Shown here: piece after piece, positions 23,607 through 35,673 of the stretch
Layout of the letters: every line of letters starts with the position of its first letter
Position numbering within the stretch: the stretch's first letter is position 1
Assembly (NCBI GenBank): GCA_030248135.1
Contig: JASANC010001248.1
Coordinates: forward strand, 62,001-126,000
DNA: 64,000 nt
Source: Theristus sp. LFF4_11
Lineage: Eukaryota > Nematoda > Chromadorea > Monhysterida > Xyalidae
Direction of reading: 5' to 3'
Made by a program: the position numbers and the translations under genes
The notes under the pieces: model-generated
The model's input: the letters and a program-made list of their open reading frames with translations, nothing else
What the model was told of the DNA's origin: nothing
Database searches by the model: none

Positions 23607-26600
23607 CTATTTTACACTGAGCACCGTGGCTGCCCACCGCAGTAGATCGAGTGAGTTCTTGAACGAAATGCACGCGCCAAAATACTTCGAATTTGATGGA
23701 ATATCAGATTTCTCAATGAACGTCAGTGTGTTTCTGTAAAGTTGAAGTATTTGGAAACAAAAAAATTACGCCGACAAGAATACCGGAAGCCAAGCCAATG
23801 CCGAAGTTCTATCCGCAAGCACAAAAACTAAAGAATTACTTGTATGGTGGGTCCCGTTTGGTTTCGTGGCCAAAAAACCAAAGCAACTCGTCTTCGTTCC
23901 ATGTTTTGGCGGCTTGTTTGAACTGAGGGAAATTGAGAATTGCGTAAATACAGTTCGACAATAAGGCGACGACCGAAAATAACGATTGGAAAGAAAACCA
24001 CAATCAAATCAAATGTTCAAAACGTAAAGGACCTTTTATATAGCAGTATTTAGTGACACGACGAGTCGCTATGTACTGCCTTGGGTCACTAAATACTGCT
24101 TCATGAACGCCGCTGAAATTACTCAAGGAACTCAATCGATGCAACGAAAAGACCCACCTTGTTATCCTTGTACAGTTTCACCTGACCCTGTTCATATTTG
24201 AATGCGCATTTCTTGAACGACTTTTGGCCTCGATCAGCAAACTTGAGGTCACACGCGAACGGGTACATGTCCTGAGGGGTACACGCACATTTCAAGAAAG
24301 ATGTGATGCGAGGGGCAGCCCGTACACATGGCACAAAAAGTGCATACATGCACGCTTAAACCAGTCGAGCGCACATTTTGTACGTCACTGCTGATTGGTT
24401 GCATTTTAATCGAAGGCACTGATTTGATACGTCAACAGATAGGAAGCAGCGACTCAAGTGGCATTCATGAATCAGTATTTCGTGACGCATAACTAGTTTT
24501 AACAAAGCTACGCGACACTGAATACTGCGTCATGAATGCCCTTGCAGTCTCAGATTCAGTGCATTAGTGCATTAGTGCTGGGTGCACGTACCACACCGGA
24601 CAGTCTCTGCAGCCAGTTGTCACGGTCAATCAGCATGTACGCAGCGCCCCTCTCCTCCACCGTCCACTGATACCATCGCTTGATAGCAATGTCGCTCAGA
24701 CGTTCCTCGGGGAACACCAGACGTCCTGTCAAGAGTTCATTCGTTCACCAAATTTCGAAATCATACGAAAGTGACAAATTCGTGAAAACACCAATGTCGC
24801 CACTCACTCAGCTGTCCGTCGCGGACACACTCGAACAGTTTGTACGTGTCCGTCGTCGGATCCAGCTGGCAGTGCGACATCGCAAACTCCACGATCTCGC
24901 CGGCCGTTTTCTCGGACTGCACGAAACTTCACTTGAGGCAAGTTTGGTGTTGAAACAAAAAAGAAAAAAAGGCGGAATCAAGCAGCAAATTGATTCACGA
25001 TTCACTGTCTGAAACGTAAACCGGCAGAGACCTGAATGTTGAACGGGCGATTGTCCTTCTCGAACACGTGGATGAACACCAAGAACGAGCCGGCCGGCTT
25101 CTTCTGTAACAAGCAAGACAAGAAACAATTGAGCGTGGCGCTTTTCAGCAACGTCAATGCGAACGCAACAGCACTGGCCATTGACGCACGCGTGCGCAAC
25201 GCTGCAAATGCGTGCCACTAGCCGTGAGTCCGCCGTCCACGGTGTGCTTCATTTGGTCGGCCTGTCTCGCCAACTCCAGATGATGCTTCAATTCGACGTC
25301 GGTCACATTGAACACGGCGTTGTAGTTGGTGATCAGCTCCGTGACGACTTGCCGGCGCAGACCTTCGTATCCACCGCCCATCGTCATCGCTGATACACCG
25401 GCGTCCGACGAGTGCTGCGACGACGTTAGATCGTCAAATGATTGATCCTGTTATGGCAAATTGATTGAAATTGAACAATAGAATGGAACAATGCAGGCAA
25501 ACAAATTGAATGTGATACACCCGATGTAACAAGTGCTGATCGGATTTGACCAACCAATACCAACACTAAACTCCATGCATCCAAGCAGCTAGATGCGAAA
25601 CTAAAGTGTCCCCTGTTGTACCTGTTCGACAGTCATCAGCGTGGGTCCAAAGACGACCGAGACATTCCAGGCAGTGGCACGACTCGCCTGACACATCTCC
25701 GTGACCTCCTTCAGGTGGGCGAACAGCTTGCGCAGTGTGGCATAGTTGATGCGGGGCAGCTCAGCGAGCGCCGCCTGGTACGCGTCGATTTTGCGTTCAA
25801 GCGCGTCAGCGTCGTCTGGCAGTTGACCTGCACAACAACACGTGAACCGCTTTTGTGGGGTCGTAATGAGAGTATTTTCAAGTGTTCTACAATTACGGAG
25901 ACACTCCAGCGGAACCAGTGCACACACATTTTCAACTGCCTCAAACTTACACGCTTCAAAGAATCTGGCCTGAGCGGCTCGTGGAAACAAGGGCTCGTCG
26001 AGTTGCCGTCTCAAGAAACGCCGAAGGACCGTAGCCACAGAATGAACCGAATCCTCGCCATCTCTGTTCAACATGAAACTGCACGGGTCTGAAAGGCAGA
26101 CAAGTCAATGACATCCGCCAAGTTTACAGTAGTTTTCAAGGTCTTCTTATGCGTTACGGTATGATGAATGAGCAGTTAGTCTGTGTGGTCCAGGCAACGT
26201 AGATTTTCTCACAATTCTTTATGCTATTTTCAACCGATTTTACCGTGCAAAGATTACAAACATAACATAAAGACCCGTATAAGGCACCTTTGCGCAGTCC
26301 ACGTAGCACACGAGTCGTTTCGCTTTCAAGGCCAGACTTTCTGTAAAGGCCATCTTGTTTCAGGCCGTATGTTGCGATGAAACTGATGCATTTGTCCACG
26401 ACCACAGGCACATCGTCCTCGGTGAGACGTTGCTCGCACAATTTGGATGACGCACGCTGCAAATGATATTTGCACAAAATCACATTCAATTTTTTCAAAT
26501 TTTAGCAAAGATTGAGTTGAGTTGACTGCAGAGCAAAGATTGACTTCTAAGAAAGGTAAAGCTAAAAGATAAGACATGATAAAAGCTTCATGAAATCAAA

Positions 26601-29600
26601 CGATTAGGATCACCTACGTTTAACTCTTCCTCAACGTGCGAACGCCACGCATTTGTCACTGCATCGGACTCGCATTGGATAAATAGGGAACTGAAACAAC
26701 ACTTATTATGATGCACAACATGTGTTGAGAAATTGAAAGAAATAACTCAGCGGAATAATAATCAACTTGTCAAAAAATTGATTCGTGAAAATAATGAATG
26801 TAAAATATAAGAACTGAGAATTTTCAAAACAAAATTTAAAATTTTCACAATGCTTACGCATACCATCCGTGACGCGAGATTAGAAAAGGTCCGGTTGTGT
26901 TGTGAGGCGAGATGGTTGCAGTTGTGCCGTTGAAATGCCAGTCAGCACGGTTGGGAACATCGGCTGTCACGTAAATCACTTTGCGAAGGTCAACTTCAAG
27001 GCAGTTCACGTCATTCTGGAGAAACATCGAATTGTGAAAAAAACTGCTCGGCAAATCTGTATTTCCAGTCACGATTAAAAAACAAAAAATACTGAACACA
27101 ACAAAAAGATGCGTGTGTTCACCTGAAATATGTAGGTCAGCGATTTACCGCTGAGATATGCCCATGCAACCTGCCATTCCTGCAATTCAGAAATGCTATA
27201 AAGCCAACAAGTCTTGCATTTAACCAAACTGTTTTCAGTATCAGCAGATCACTCCAAAAAAACAACGCAAAAGCACTCACCCCAGCCGTGCCCTGTTTTG
27301 CGTGTACAGCGCCACAAACATCAACATTCTGAAAAAAGTAAATAATAGTAAGTGAAAAAAGCAGCAATGTGTTGACAAACGTGAAAAAACGTTCAGCTTG
27401 ATAACTCGTTTTTGGCCTCCAGTCAAACCACAATGTTTTTGCGACTCAACCTGCACTCAAACAGTCGATGTTCATTCGAACAAACTTTCACCACTTTTCA
27501 AGTGCAAAACAACACAACGCACGTTTCCAACCCCCATCACAGCGCCAAACACGACAAACGCACGCACTTACCAACAAAACGTTGTGCAATTCTGTTTATT
27601 TCTGTTTTTGCATGGCGGTCTGTGTATGCGGCAATGAAAAATCTACGCAAATAACGTGAGATAATAAAAAAACCGCACTCGCTCTTGTAACCGATGACTC
27701 AGACAGAACCGTTTGTAGTTGCATGTGTGTTTTACTTATTTGTTTTTTCGGTTGAAAAAGCCGGAAAAGCCAACATACTTCACCGGTTCAGTTTGGGCAC
27801 AAACGCAATAAAACAATTCGCTGACCGTGTGTGCATGCATGCCACCAATGTGGCGCATCATGAATAGAAAGTTGGATAAAACGATATCAAAATACCAAAA
27901 AACCAACAACATGGTTTTTCATGTTTTCTAGGTTTTCTGACGCTGTGCTTTCTGTTTTTTGGTGATCGCAAAAAATAGATAACGGAAGCTAACAATGCAT
28001 TTTTTAGTATTCACAATCATAAACTTTCTATCAATAAAGAATCGTGATCACAATGCAAATATGCAGAACAAAAAAATACCAAACCCCATACTACACTACT
28101 CATACGCAGTTGCAATAGCTCACTGCTCAACCCCAAATATTTCAACACATTATTATTCCTGTAAAAAAGAACATCCAAGAAAAGAACTTCACCCCAAAGA
28201 AAAAAGAACAACTGACAAGCGCGAACAAATGCACGCGACCCAGACACACTCAGCATTCCGTCGTGCAGTATATTTTGTTAGTCATTTTTTCCGGGTGGCA
28301 AGAGAAGAAATTTTTCGTTCAACGACTTACATTAATCATGTTCGCCACTGATTCATCTGGCGCGCAGCTCTGAAAAATCAAATAGAAAAAATGTATTGTT
28401 TTTTTTGCATAGCATCTTCATCCACTTTTGTGTCTCGATGGAAAGAGTAATTGATCTAAGGTGAACGAAAGAAGAGCACATTTTGAGCAAGCAGATTTAG
28501 GAGATTCTCGGCGACGTAACAAATAACAGCTTTGTTACTGGTTTTTTATGACTGAAGTAAAAGACAAAAGTAAAAGAAAATGTGAACGGGTGCAAATGCA
28601 ATTCTGTACAACGATTTTCAACACAACCAATCAACGAAAATTCAACCCAGCCAACTGATCGCAAAAATTTGCCCAAGAAAACAAACGCATAAACATTGCA
28701 ACAAGCACTTTTCTCTTCACAAACCTTTGCCAAAAACAGCATCCAATTGGACGCATCAATGGCGTTGTCCACACCGACTCTGACCTCGTTCAAACCAGGA
28801 CCGCCAGGCTTCGAGTTGGAAGCGACAGTTCTGCTGTTGCTGGACGAGTTATAGCAGATGGAGAATGTTGCGGCACAGTTTTCAAGATTAGACGGTGTGG
28901 AGACTTTTTTGATGACAGAGGTCACCGGCTGGCGACAAATGATCGCAATGTCACGGCACATGATTGACAGCACTGCTGTTTCGGAGGGATCCTGAAGAAT
29001 GAAATAATAGACAACCAGAGAACGTGCACAAGTGGCTTGCTGTTTGGGTTGTGCTGCACGCAATCAAGCAGCCAATCAACATCGCCGACGACCTCTGTCG
29101 CCGAGAACAGCAGCAGCGCATCCTTCAACGAGCACCACAGTCTGCTCGTCTGTCTGCTGTTCGTCCGCTGCACCAGCGTCCACCCGCAGTAGCAGACGCG
29201 TTGTCCAATCGGCACCAAACTCTCGCGGTAATCCTCCGGCTGCATTTCCAGTCGTGATTCGCGAAAGTTCGTCGAAATCAACGTATCGGTGACTGAGATT
29301 GTGTCCGTTGTGGTCATGTCGCTGGTGGGACGCCACGTGGAAGGGCGGTCTGGAAAGAAACATGCACTCGATGATGTCGATGTAAAGAATAAGACAACTA
29401 AGGAGGCACACAGAAAATGGTCAATTCGGTTGATAATCTTGTACATAAAAGCAAAATTTTGTAAAAATATCAGCGTTTTAGTATTTTGCGTCGGGTTGTA
29501 AAGGGTAAAAAAGGGGGTCGTAAAAATCTATTGACGCAACCAAGTGATACAAAAACTGAGTCAAAACCGTCTCACCCACACACGCAAACGGGTCAGCGAG

Positions 29601-30755
29601 ATCTGTATCGTTTGATTCGAGTGACAATTGAGTCCCATGGTGTTGTTCACTGCCATCAGAAGAGTTCAACAAAACTTTTGAACTGTCGGTGATCAGGTCG
29701 TTAGGTGTCTTCGTTTTCACGACCTCGTTTGCGTTGTTTACTGCACTTGATGCAAATGCGACTTCGTCAACAGCACTCAACGATCCAATCAATAAATCAC
29801 CATCAGATGAGATTAACGAATGGTCATTGTTATCGGCACCCGTTCGATTTGCGAGTGGATCAAAATCACTGATGTCCAACGGCGATTCATCAGAGTAAAC
29901 TGCAGGGTGCACGCCGTGTTTTGCAAAGTGCTGCTCGATCTCAGGCGGTAAATTTGTAAACGATTTGGATTTTGGACGCACCACGTCGACGGCGCTGTGC
30001 AGCGCTTGATAATCCACCAGTCGCATATAAACTGGATTTTGCAAACCGTCTGTGAACTTTACTTCGTCTTTTCGTGGTTCAGTCGCACGTTGAGCATTGT
30101 CATCCATGCACGTTTCACATGTTTCATGCAAAATCGAATCCGAACCGTGCGGATGGTCGACAGTGGGTCTTGTTGCTCGAAGTTGATTGTCTTTAGTGGA
30201 AGCAACGGAATTATGCGAAAAACTTGACGTTGTAATAGAAGTTGTGGCAGACTCGCTGGAGCTGGATGACACCAGCGAAACAGTTCGCGGCGAAATTTGT
30301 GGAGTAGCAGAAACGGGCACATCTGGTGGTCTGCGGAGTGACTTTGCACTGCTTATTGGGTGAACTTCTTGCGAGCGCCAGTCATTTGCGCCGCATCCGC
30401 CACTGTCGTTGTTGTGATGCTCAGAATGTTGTTCGTTGGCATCGGGTTCGGCAACCATGGCACTCTGAAGCATGTTGCTGCTGTCGATCACCACAGTTTC
30501 CTTTTTTGCCGCGTGCGTTCGCGGCGGCGGAACTGGCGGCATTTGGCGACGAGGCTTTTGAACTGGTGGGGAACACTGCTCGTAAGTTGTCGACGCTTGA
30601 TGGGGTTGCGCTCGATTTGCCTGCTCCGGCGGCGGCGGTGGCGTTCGAGGCGAAAACGTGCTCAAAGTTGTGCCCGGGGACTGTGGCGCTTTCGCAGAGG
30701 GGAATTCAAAATTCATCGTTGAACTAACTTGCGGCTCCGTTACTGAAGGATCCAT
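23607..30755 (-). CDS. PH-PH-RhoGAP-RA-PH protein, ARAP-like but without a visible ArfGAP domain
   Basis: Eighteen exons close in frame to 1168 residues: 30755-29576, 29349-29024, 28991-28725, 28369-28331, 27328-27281, 27179-27123, 27015-26858, 26690-26618, 26456-26288, 26088-25951, 25827-25622, 25447-25241, 25103-25032, 24916-24808, 24725-24592, 24271-24158, 23922-23840 and 23733-23607. Residues 1-390 are disordered and Ser/Pro-rich with PPVPPPR-type SH3 ligands. Two PH domains follow (tryptophans in ASNWMLFLAK and VTNAWRSHV). The RhoGAP domain has the arginine finger in GLYRKSG, VLRRFLRRQLDEPL and VVFGPTLM. An RA domain has SEKTAGEIVEFAM..YKLFECVRDGQL, and a final PH domain ends LLRWAATVLSVK. 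The order RhoGAP-RA-PH is characteristic of ARAPs. Neither a SAM domain nor an ArfGAP zinc finger (CxxC..CxxC) is seen. It probably switches off Rho GTPases at phosphoinositide-rich membranes. The 25447-25241 donor is the least certain. Confidence 0.82.
24043..24099. repeat. Hairpin repeat GCAGTATTTAGTGAC, copy 1
   Basis: GCAGTATTTAGTGAC (24043-24057) and GTCACTAAATACTGC (24085-24099) are a perfect 15-bp inverted repeat around a 27-bp loop, in an intron of the ARAP-like gene. Confidence 0.75.
24461..24539. repeat. Hairpin repeat GCATTCATGA..CAGTATT, copy 2
   Basis: Arms of about 28 bp (24461-24488 and 24512-24539) share the CAGTATT..GTGACGC and CATGAATGC sequence with the hairpin at 24043. 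The two hairpins bracket the exon 24271-24158. Confidence 0.65.
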
Positions 30756-31357
30756 GGTCGTTGAGTCGTTCACTGATTGATGTGGCAGAGCAGACGTGCT
30801 ACCTGCACGAGTTTGTGTTGATCGATCCAAATGAATGAATTTGCTGTTCAGCGTTTTTTTACATAATTCAATGGAAACATGGAAATTGGAACAAAAATGA
30901 CCATACAGAAGTGGAAATAGCGCATGGTGGTGGTGTGTTGGGGTTCAAAAAACGTGTGAATCCTGATTAAAAAATAATACCCGGTAATTTAAAATTTCAA
31001 GATTTTTGGAGGAAAATCTGATTGTCGACAACAATAGGTGCATGCAGCATGCATTCGATCGAACCGCACTGACTGCCGCGCTGAAGATTGAATTTTGCAC
31101 GGTTAAAATCAAATGAGCCCATATTTAGCGTTTAAAATTGGCAACATTACCCTTCCATCAAAAATTTGGACTCATGAAACTAATTTCAGAAGCCTTATGC
31201 CGGCCGGTGCCAACATCGGAACATTGCTCGTCGACGTGATGCATCATTATTAAAGTAGGTGCATGTGCAGTAGCGGTGGCCCCTGTGGCCTGGCCAGTTT
31301 TATTAAAGTACGTGAGGGAGGAGTTGAGGAGTGGTGAACCATTGAGTAGAACAGGGG

Positions 31358-31447
31358 TTAGGGAAAAAAATCCGTATTTTTTTTAAATAAAAAAATTTTT
31401 TTTTTACAAGTTAGGTTCGTTCGAAGCGTCTCGTCGAGCTGAGTTCA
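31358..31447. repeat. Dispersed repeat C, copy 1
   Basis: GGGGTTAGGG..AATCCG followed by GTTCG..GAAGCGTCTCGTCGAG recurs in reverse complement at 59875-59985. A similar AATCCGG..CCCTAAC motif closes near 31690-31737, hinting at an inverted-repeat element of about 380 bp. Confidence 0.6.
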
Positions 31448-31912
31448 GCTAGACTATTTTCAGAACGATCCGAAAAACTATAAGAGCGAAAATCGTGTTT
31501 TATTGAAATTATGTCCATTTCATAGAGGGAAAGTTGCATTTTCAACAGTAAAACAGGACAATTTTTGACGTGCACTTGAATATTGAACCGTTAATCTCAG
31601 TTGTTTCTCTTGAGAAAAATTACTAAAATTTGACTGTGTTCAAAAATTCCTGTTTGCTGTAGCTAATTTTGTTTTAATTTGAAAAAAAATCCGGATTTAA
31701 AAAAACGAAAAAAACGAAATTTCAAACCCCCTAACCTTACGCACGAGAACGGATTTTGAACGAAGCAGATTTTTAGAAAAGAGGGTTGTGAAAACGCATT
31801 TCCCGTTACGATTTACGGTGTCTTCTCTGACACCAAAATCCAAAATTGTAGCAGGTGTCCATGACTCATGGTCATCCAAAATTTTCAGGTGTCTCTGACA
31901 CCTACTATCTAC

Positions 31913-32243
31913 CTACAGTGCAGTCCATCAGCTAATCTTACATATAACTAGCTGATTGGTTGGTTGCCGTTGCACACACGTGCAATTGATCATGTATTCT
32001 GTGCTGGCAAACTCCGCCTCCACAGCAATGCCTGCACACAATGTACGCATCAACTGCACGTGTGTGCAGCAACCAAAAACCAACGCCAACCAATCAGCTA
32101 GTTGTATATATTATCCAGATGGACAAACTCCATAGTCCATAACATATCCCATATCCAACTAGCTGATTAAGTGACTGCATTTGATGCATCACTGACCGCC
32201 AACCAGTCAGCTGGTTAGATTATTATATTTGACTGTATTTAGG
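31913..32243. mobile_element. TACAGT-ended MITE (Tc1/mariner-like ends), copy 1
   Basis: The left end is TACAGTGCAGTCCATCAGCT and the right end reads ..GACTGTA in reverse complement. Internal AACTAGCTGATTGG/CCAATCAGCTAGTT blocks form further palindromes, so this may be two related copies fused. The TA dinucleotide at both edges and CAGT start are typical of Tc1/mariner-derived MITEs. Confidence 0.55.
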
Positions 32244-32287
32244 TGTTAAAAAACCCTGACTCAGCACTCAGCAGGTAGCAGTGAAGC

Positions 32288-35142
32288 ATGGAATTTCGCA
32301 CGGGATCTTTGTTTCAACGTTATCGTTCTTCTGAGGCATTGCCTTCATCGTCAACTTCAGTGCCTGCCGAAACAGAAAAAGTGAAGAACGGTAAATCTAT
32401 AATTTTTGTAAATGTTTTTCTCTGGCGGCAAGCAGTCAACCTAGGCTCGGTCAAACCAGGTGCGGTCGGAGCAGGCGCAAGCCCAGAGGTGCACGGGAGC
32501 CTTTTTATGCCTGTTCCTGGTAGGTAGCCCAAACGGCCAAAAAGGGGTAACCTGATAGGTGAAATTGCTGCATAGTTGATGAGTAACCTGGTAGATGATG
32601 CCGATTCGGAACGGCCAACATGCCCGTTCCTCGTTAGGCCTCGGAATTGGCATAACAGGCTTCCGTGCATGTCTGCGCAACGCAAGCCCACCCAATTTCA
32701 TCAACAGTTGGAGCAGGCCCGGTCAATCCAGGCCTGGTCGGAGCGTACAATCCTATCTCTGATTCACCAATATCTCTTACATTGTTCAGATAAATCAGCC
32801 AATCTCTGTGCGAGTTATCAACAAAATGCTGCTGCCAGTGTTGCGGACCGTTCAGTTGCCGAACTCTCTGTTGTTGCTTCTGCGAATAAAGACAGCGACC
32901 GAAATTCGCCAGCGGCCACTGAAACCAGCAGTGCCACCATGGTTCCAAAAGCAGCCACTGATTCGCGGACAACGTTTTCGGCCGGTAGTCCGCTGGTTGT
33001 GAATTGGAGAAGACAAAAGGACAACCCTGTACTGAAGCACGTTCGAAACGTTCGCTTCGAGTATGGTGACATCAAGCCGGATTTTGACGTTGGCTCGGGC
33101 GCGTGTGTGCTGTTTCTTTCGTTGAAGTACCACAAAATGTATCCGCAGTACATCGAGACGCGCTTCAAAGAGCTCGGCCAGTCGTACGCGTTGCAGGTTT
33201 GTTGAATGAGAGTCTTTGTTGACAGTTGACATTTGTAAAGTATTGAATAGGGTTGTTAAACAAAAATGAAAATTAAAAAAAAAAAAAAGATTAAAAAAAA
33301 ACAAAAATGCCGATTTTTTTTTTAAAAAAAAAATTCGAAAAATTTTCCTCTAATATGCTCTGAAAACCTCAATTTTGGCACAATTTTTCGAAAGTTCAAC
33401 AAAAATTTTCTTTGATTATACCTCGTAAAACCTTTAGCAGTCGATTTTGGGCCGTTTTACCGACTGATTTTAGGCTTCGACAACATCTGCGATGAAGTTT
33501 TTGAGCGTCCCAAAGCTTAGCCTACCATTTCCGATGCAGATAAGGTGACGATTCGCCTCGCAGAGCGTCCGATTGTGCTCGCTGCTCCGTTTGCAAGCGC
33601 TACGTTGTCTGGTTGCTGCTTCGTGTCGTGTCGTCGCGACACCATCAAAAGAATTGATCGAATTTCAAGGCGGTATGTTTGTCTTCACTTCAGCATTAGC
33701 TTTGCTGGGGACAATTAGTGACGTTTTGGAGGTCAAAACACAAGAAGAGGCATGGTGACGGTTTGGAAAAGGGGTAATTGAGGTCACCAAAACAAAATCT
33801 GCAAAGTTCCGCCACACGGGAGTCATTCGGGAGGCGCTTGCATATCATATGTGGTTCTTCGGACTCCCTGATTGATTTAGCACAACTTTGATTTTTGAAA
33901 TTTTTTTTTTAAAAAAAAAATTAAAAAAAAAAAAAAAACAAAAATGACGATTTTTGTTTTTTTTAACAACCCTAGTATTGAATTTTCATATTTAACTTTC
34001 ATGTTCGCTAGCTGCTGTGCAATCAATCAACCAGTATGAAGTGAAGTTGCTTGCAACACTTGAGAGTTTCCAATGATTGCAGTTGCTGTTGACGGTGGTG
34101 AACGTTGAGATTGACTCTGGCAGTCACATGCTGCGCGAGTTGAACCTGTGGTGTTGGCGTGCCCGGTGGACGTTGCTGCTGGCGTACAGTCTCGAGGAGG
34201 CCGCCGAATATTTGGAGCTGCTCAAAATCAATGAACACCGAACGGCCGACATTTTTCGTCAGCAAGAATCGGCCAGACGGATGAAAACGAGCAATGTGCC
34301 TGATTTGCTTGGTGTGGCCAGTGGTGGTGCGAGGTTCGACGCTTTGATCAGTCGTTTTGATTGAATGTGATTGTTGATCCGCTGTTGTGCAAGCGTGGTG
34401 CAACAGCCCAGCAGCTGAGCTGTGATTCTGCTGACTGTCAGCGTTTCTTGCACACGACAACAATGACCATCATCAACTTGCAACCGAGTGATCAGCAATT
34501 GTCATATTTGCAGCTCTTCAACCGACCAACACAGACGGGACCTGAACATGGTGCTCGATTTTTTGTGCTCAATCCGATCTGTGAATCGGACGGACGCTCA
34601 ACGCCTCATTGCCGAATTTGGATCAGTCAAACGAATCGCTGAAGCATCCGCAGGTGCGCAAACAAAATGCCGTTTTCGCTTCGCAGGGGTTTTTGTCGTT
34701 TTTTTTGTACAGCCGAACTTTAAATTATGGGCATTTAGCTGAGTGGTTGGTGATCACGTGATGCATGTTTCTTAGTACGCATCGCTTTGGGGGGCGGAGT
34801 CTGTCCTGCACAGAACGCATACATCACGTGATTAGCAACCAAACAGCTGATTGTCTATAATTTAGGAGTTCCACTGTACACTGTGTGCACGATTTGAACC
34901 GTATCGAGTTCAGTTTGAGTGTAGTTTTCCCCTTGAACCCTTTAGTGATGTACGTTGCAGACAAGCTAGCTTTGGTGCCTGGACTGGGGATGAAGAAAGC
35001 GCAACGGGTGCACGACGCCTTTCGAACGCCATTTATGAAATGTGCAACGAACAAGACCATGAACGCAGCAGCTGACACAGACGACCCGGGCAGTCCAACG
35101 GGGCAAAGTGCAGAGGACAACGAGGACACTTGTGATGCTTGA
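32288..35142 (+). CDS. ERCC1: ERCC1, DNA excision repair endonuclease subunit
   Basis: ERCC1 pairs with XPF and guides the 5' incision in nucleotide excision repair and in interstrand-crosslink repair. Exons: 32288-32390, 32790-33196, 34083-~34257, ~34489-34653 and 34961-35142. The central nuclease-like domain reads NPVLKHVRNVRFEYGDIKPD, then FLSLKYHKMYPQYIETRFKELG and LLTVVNVEIDS, and lacks the catalytic ERK motif as expected for ERCC1. YSLEEAAEYLELLK follows. The C-terminal tandem helix-hairpin-helix reads FLCSIRSVNRTDAQRLIAEFGS and LALVPGLGMKKAQRVHDAF, the XPF-binding and DNA-binding module. An acidic tail ends the protein. The exon 3-4 junction is unresolved: no donor/acceptor pair is clearly best, and exon 3 stays open to 34364. 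Introns 1, 2 and 4 each carry a different repeat. Confidence 0.9.
32440..32760. repeat. Repeat insertion in ERCC1 intron 1
   Basis: GGTCAAACCAGGTGCGGTCG (about 32449) and GGTCAATCCAGGCCTGGTCG (about 32719) flank this GC-richer block. A third match, CGAACCAGGTCTGGTCGGAG, lies at 47846. It is probably a dispersed element; its ends are not clear. Confidence 0.5.
33248..33974. mobile_element. Non-autonomous hAT-like element, copy 1 (727 bp) in ERCC1 intron 2
   Basis: The termini are TAGGGTTGTTAAA and its complement TTTAACAACCCTA. They are flanked by a perfect 8-bp direct repeat GTATTGAA (33240-33247 and 33975-33982). Subterminal poly-A/T tracts surround an internal sequence containing TTTTTCGAAAGTTCAACAAA, which is shared with the element at 60066-60804. 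An 8-bp duplication plus TAG-starting inverted ends is the hAT signature. No transposase frame is present. Confidence 0.88.
34708..34878. mobile_element. TACAGT-ended MITE, copy 2, in ERCC1 intron 4
   Basis: The left end TACAGCCGAACTTTAAATTA and the right end TAATTTAGGAGTTCCACTGTA are inverted repeats with TA at each edge. Inside are TTAGCTGAGTGGTTGGTGAT and CAACCAAACAGCTGA, matching the copy at 59652-59814. Confidence 0.8.
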
Positions 35143-35271
35143 TTCTTGTTTGTTTGGGCTGTCAGTGGTAGTTGTTTTCAGAAGGTGGAAATTTCAAACA
35201 CGTGTTGGCTTCCATTTCTTCATTCATCATTCCGACTTATGAAAAAAGTAAACCGCGTTGTGATAGTTGAT

Positions 35272-35402
35272 GATGGGCAATTGTAATTATTAGCAGTAAT
35301 TATCCGTGATTTGCTATATAATGTGATCCTTTTCCAGTAATGTGCGTGGGTCTCAAGTCCACTAAATCGGCACTCTCTCGCTACTTGCAGATGATTGACT
35401 TG
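35272..35402. repeat. Dispersed repeat B, copy 2 (inverted relative to copy 1)
   Basis: The reverse complement of this segment matches 10203-10320 over CAAGTAGCGAGAGAGTG, GATTTAGTGGACT and AAAGGATCACATTATA. The outer part (GTAATTATTAGCAGTAATTA) is itself palindromic. Confidence 0.75.
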
Positions 35403-35673
35403 CAAAAACTAAACAACGTTCTCGTTCACAAATAAGAAAAGCGCTCCACGTTTCAAAGTCATAGTTTTAGTTTTATCTTTCGTCAACTTGCAACCTTTTT
35501 CTAGAAGCTTTCTCTTCTCACCGACAAAAAACAGACTGCATGTAACAACCACGAACTGGGTAACAACAAAAATCAAAAATAGTTTTCAAAAAACATTGGG
35601 ATTGACAAAAATGAAAAATGGTTTCAATCACTCAGGAACTTCAGAAAACTACTTCAATCACGAAAAAAATCAA

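Larger units (their letters stand above)
30756..32287. other. Divergent spacer between ARAP-like and ERCC1 genes, mostly repeats
   Basis: It should hold both promoters. Visible contents are a fragment of the GCCAGTTTTAT family (31282-31365), a dispersed AATCCG repeat (31358-31447) and a TACAGT-ended MITE (31913-32243) that ends about 45 bp before the ERCC1 ATG. I see no gene. The true 5' end of the ARAP-like gene could extend here, because an acceptor-like CAG at about 30802 precedes its first open exon. Confidence 0.45.

Noticed and set aside
29478..29575. C-terminal extension of the first ARAP-like exon to a stop at 29478
   Set aside because: A good donor (GTGAGA) at 29575 joins in phase to the PH-domain exon; the read-through tail has no conserved character.
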